Source: Rhodobacterales bacterium (GTDB taxonomy: Bacteria; Pseudomonadota; Alphaproteobacteria; Rhodobacterales; Rhodobacteraceae). From it: a DNA stretch of 64,000 nt. Positions 62,492 through 64,000 of this stretch are shown here, piece after piece. The notes beneath the pieces were generated by a model. That model saw only the letters and a program-made list of their open reading frames with translations, ran no database searches and was not told the DNA's origin. Both the position numbers and the translations under genes were made by a program. The stretch is from NCBI GenBank assembly GCA_009993005.1, contig JAACUH010000071.1, forward strand, positions 22,696 to 86,695, given 5' to 3'. Every line of letters starts with the position of its first letter. The stretch's first letter is position 1.

Positions 62492-63715
62492 GTGATCCGG
62501 CCGGGCGAGCGGACGCGGTGGCGGGGTGTGGTGCTGGCGGTCGCACTCCTCCCGGCCGCGGCAATGGCAGATGCGGCGCGGGTGAACGACGCCTTGCGGC
62601 TCAGGGTGCTTGAATGGCAGCCGATCGAAGGCGTGGTGCGGGACTGGCCCGCCGTGTCGGGTGAATATGTCGTTGGCGCGGATGGGGCGATCATGGTGCC
62701 GTTTCTGGGCCGGGTGCCGGTCGCGGGCGTCGGGCTGGATGCGATCGGGGCCGATCTTTCGCTGCGGTTCCAGCAGCGTTTCGCCCTGTCTGTCGCGCCC
62801 GACGCCACGGTCGAGATCAGCGCATCCGCTCCCGTCTATATCATGGGCGCGGTGGCTGCGGCGGGTGAATACGGCTACCGGCCCGGCCTCACCGTGGCGC
62901 AGGTCCTGGCCCGCGCCGGCGGCGTGCAGTCGGGCGCGCGCCCGGATCAGGTCGCGCGCGACCTGCTGCTCGCGGATGGCGCGATGGACCTGCTTGACGA
63001 TCAGCACCTTCGGCTGACCGCCCGTGCCGCCCGGCTGCGCGCCGAACGGGACGGGGCCCCCGGTCTGTCCGACCTTTCGGAACAGTCGCCACAGGGCGAC
63101 GCGCTCATGGCCGAAGAAATGCAGATCATGCAGACCCGGCGCGACAGGCTCGACCGGGAACTCGCCGCAATCGACGACCAGAAGGCGCTCTTGCTGGCCG
63201 AGATCGCCTCGCTCGAAGCCAAGACGCAGAGCCTTCAGGATCAGATCGATCTGGCCAGCCAGCAATCCGAGGCGACACAGGATCTTGCCGGGCGGGGACT
63301 GGTCGTCAATGCGCGCATGGTCGAGTCGGCACGCGCACTCGCGTCCCTCGAAAGCCAGCTTCTGGATGTCGCGGTGGCCCGGCTTCGCGCGCAGCAGGGC
63401 GTGGCCGAGGCCGACCGCAGCCGCATGGCGCTCATCGACGGGCGGGTGGCCGAGATCGGGCAGCAACTCCAGCAGGTCGAGGCCGAGCTTGCCGCCGTGT
63501 TGCTGCGCCGGGAGACCCAGTTGCGCCTGATGGCGCTGGCGCAGTCAGGCAGCGCCGTCTCTGGCGCGGGCCAGGTGGGCGAGCCCGTCATCACGGTGGC
63601 CCGGATGACGGCCACCGGCCTCGCGGTCATCATGGCGACGCCCGATCTGGTCTTGCTGCCCGGTGACGTGGTCGAAGTGGCGGCAACGGTCCTGCAACAG
63701 GGAGCGGTTCCGTGA
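62492..63715 (+). CDS. Polysaccharide export (Wza-type) periplasmic protein
   Basis: 407 residues from a GTG at 62492 with GAGG upstream. A signal peptide (VVLAVALLPAAAMA) lacks a lipobox. A Poly_export domain follows (SGEYVVGADGAIMVPFLGRVPVAGV) and an SLBB-type repeat (PVYIMGAVAAAGEYGYRPGLTVAQVLARAGG). A coiled coil spans about 200-340, then comes a C-terminal segment (LVLLPGDVVEVAATVL). The long coiled coil suggests a fusion of exporter and adaptor features, as in ExoF of rhizobia (analogy). It lies 4 bp after the sugar transferase gene. Confidence 0.85.
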   Translation: MIRPGERTRWRGVVLAVALLPAAAMADAARVNDALRLRVLEWQPIEGVVRDWPAVSGEYVVGADGAIMVPFLGRVPVAGVGLDAIGADLSLRFQQRFALSVAPDATVEISASAPVYIMGAVAAAGEYGYRPGLTVAQVLARAGGVQSGARPDQVARDLLLADGAMDLLDDQHLRLTARAARLRAERDGAPGLSDLSEQSPQGDALMAEEMQIMQTRRDRLDRELAAIDDQKALLLAEIASLEAKTQSLQDQIDLASQQSEATQDLAGRGLVVNARMVESARALASLESQLLDVAVARLRAQQGVAEADRSRMALIDGRVAEIGQQLQQVEAELAAVLLRRETQLRLMALAQSGSAVSGAGQVGEPVITVARMTATGLAVIMATPDLVLLPGDVVEVAATVLQQGAVP

Positions 63716-63746
63716 AACGCGGCAGCCAGGCCGGGAGCTGGAGATC

Positions 63747-64000
63747 ATGAAACTGTCCTTTCATCGCGGCGCAGAGCCCAATTTCGGCGATGAACTCAAT
63801 GACATCGTCTGGCGCAGCCTGTTGCCGGCCGGGCTGCTCGACGACGACGACAGCGAAGTGCTGGTCGGGATCGGATCGATCATCAATACCGAACATCCCG
63901 CCCATGCGCGCAAGCATGTGCTGGGGTCGGGCTATGGCGGCTATACCCGTCCGCCAGACCTCGCGGATGGCACATGGGTCCTGCATTGGGTGCGCGGCCC
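63747..64000 (+). CDS. Polysaccharide pyruvyl transferase-like protein, N-terminus only
   Basis: The ATG at 63747 (GGGAGCTGGAGATC upstream) opens a frame that runs off the window after about 84 residues. The start FHRGAEPNFGDELNDIVWRSLL and the following EVLVGIGSIINTE and KHVLGSGYGGY match the N-terminus of the polysaccharide pyruvyl transferase family, which adds ketal pyruvate to exopolysaccharide sugars. Incomplete. Confidence 0.8.
   Translation, partial: MKLSFHRGAEPNFGDELNDIVWRSLLPAGLLDDDDSEVLVGIGSIINTEHPAHARKHVLGSGYGGYTRPPDLADGTWVLHWVRG

Overview
The window is GC-rich bacterial chromosome. Gene content points to an alphaproteobacterium of the Rhodobacteraceae: the cysG-DUF2849-cysI-cysH-DUF934 sulfur operon, a form II CO-dehydrogenase-type (coxSLM) cluster, TRAP transport with its own two-component system, DUF2852, and the leucyl/arginyl transferase Bpt. 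This family assignment is inferred from gene families; no rRNA or tRNA gene was found.

Layout. 1-9 kb: an MlaE-type permease (cut by the window edge), alr, a membrane-anchored ClpP-like protein coupled to a coiled-coil membrane protein, dnaB, pyrE, pyrC and small hypothetical genes. 9-22 kb: gcdH, then a cox-type molybdenum hydroxylase cluster with a MoxR ATPase, a VWA protein, an XdhC-type factor, a molybdopterin-binding protein and coxS-coxL-coxM. CoxL carries the form II motif AYRGAGR. The cluster is broken between the VWA gene and the XdhC gene by an OmpA-family gene remnant and a complete 2085-bp IS1595-type element with an 8-bp target duplication; its transposase has an in-frame stop and it carries a P63C passenger gene. 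22-31 kb: a sensor kinase, infC with a probable AUA start, an Ala/Glu-repeat membrane-tethered protein, fpr behind an FNR-like box, and the assimilatory sulfate/siroheme operon with a divergent Lrp-type regulator. 31-40 kb: a P450 coupled to tpiA, an IscA-type protein, a DUF1800/DUF1501 pair, a SufT-like protein, tgt, a lytic transglycosylase and a TfoX C-terminal-domain protein. 40-49 kb: ugd, a DEAD-box helicase, a GNAT protein with a nucleoside hydrolase, an EF-hand protein, and ilvB-ilvN behind a ribosome-mediated attenuator. 49-56 kb: response regulator and Cache sensor kinase, divergent from TRAP dctPQM. 56-64 kb: bpt, RDD and DUF2852 genes, glnE, then the start of an exopolysaccharide cluster (sugar transferase, Wza-like export protein, pyruvyl transferase-like).

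Three kinds of non-gene structure recur. First, about ten tandem arrays of 11-16 bp units sit inside genes (always 12 or 15 bp units, in frame), at gene 3' ends, or between genes. Second, three loci carry two adjacent perfect palindromes of 24-26 bp centred on TTCGTACGAA. Third, about seven copies of a dispersed extragenic element built on CCTCCGGCGGGG, an AT-rich core and GGCCAAAAGATG (or GCACAGAGAAG) lie at gene borders; the IS element inserted into one of them. The best regulatory find is the ilvBN leader: a promoter, a 15-residue Val/Ile/Leu-rich leader peptide using codons uncommon here, a mutually exclusive antiterminator, and a U-tract terminator.
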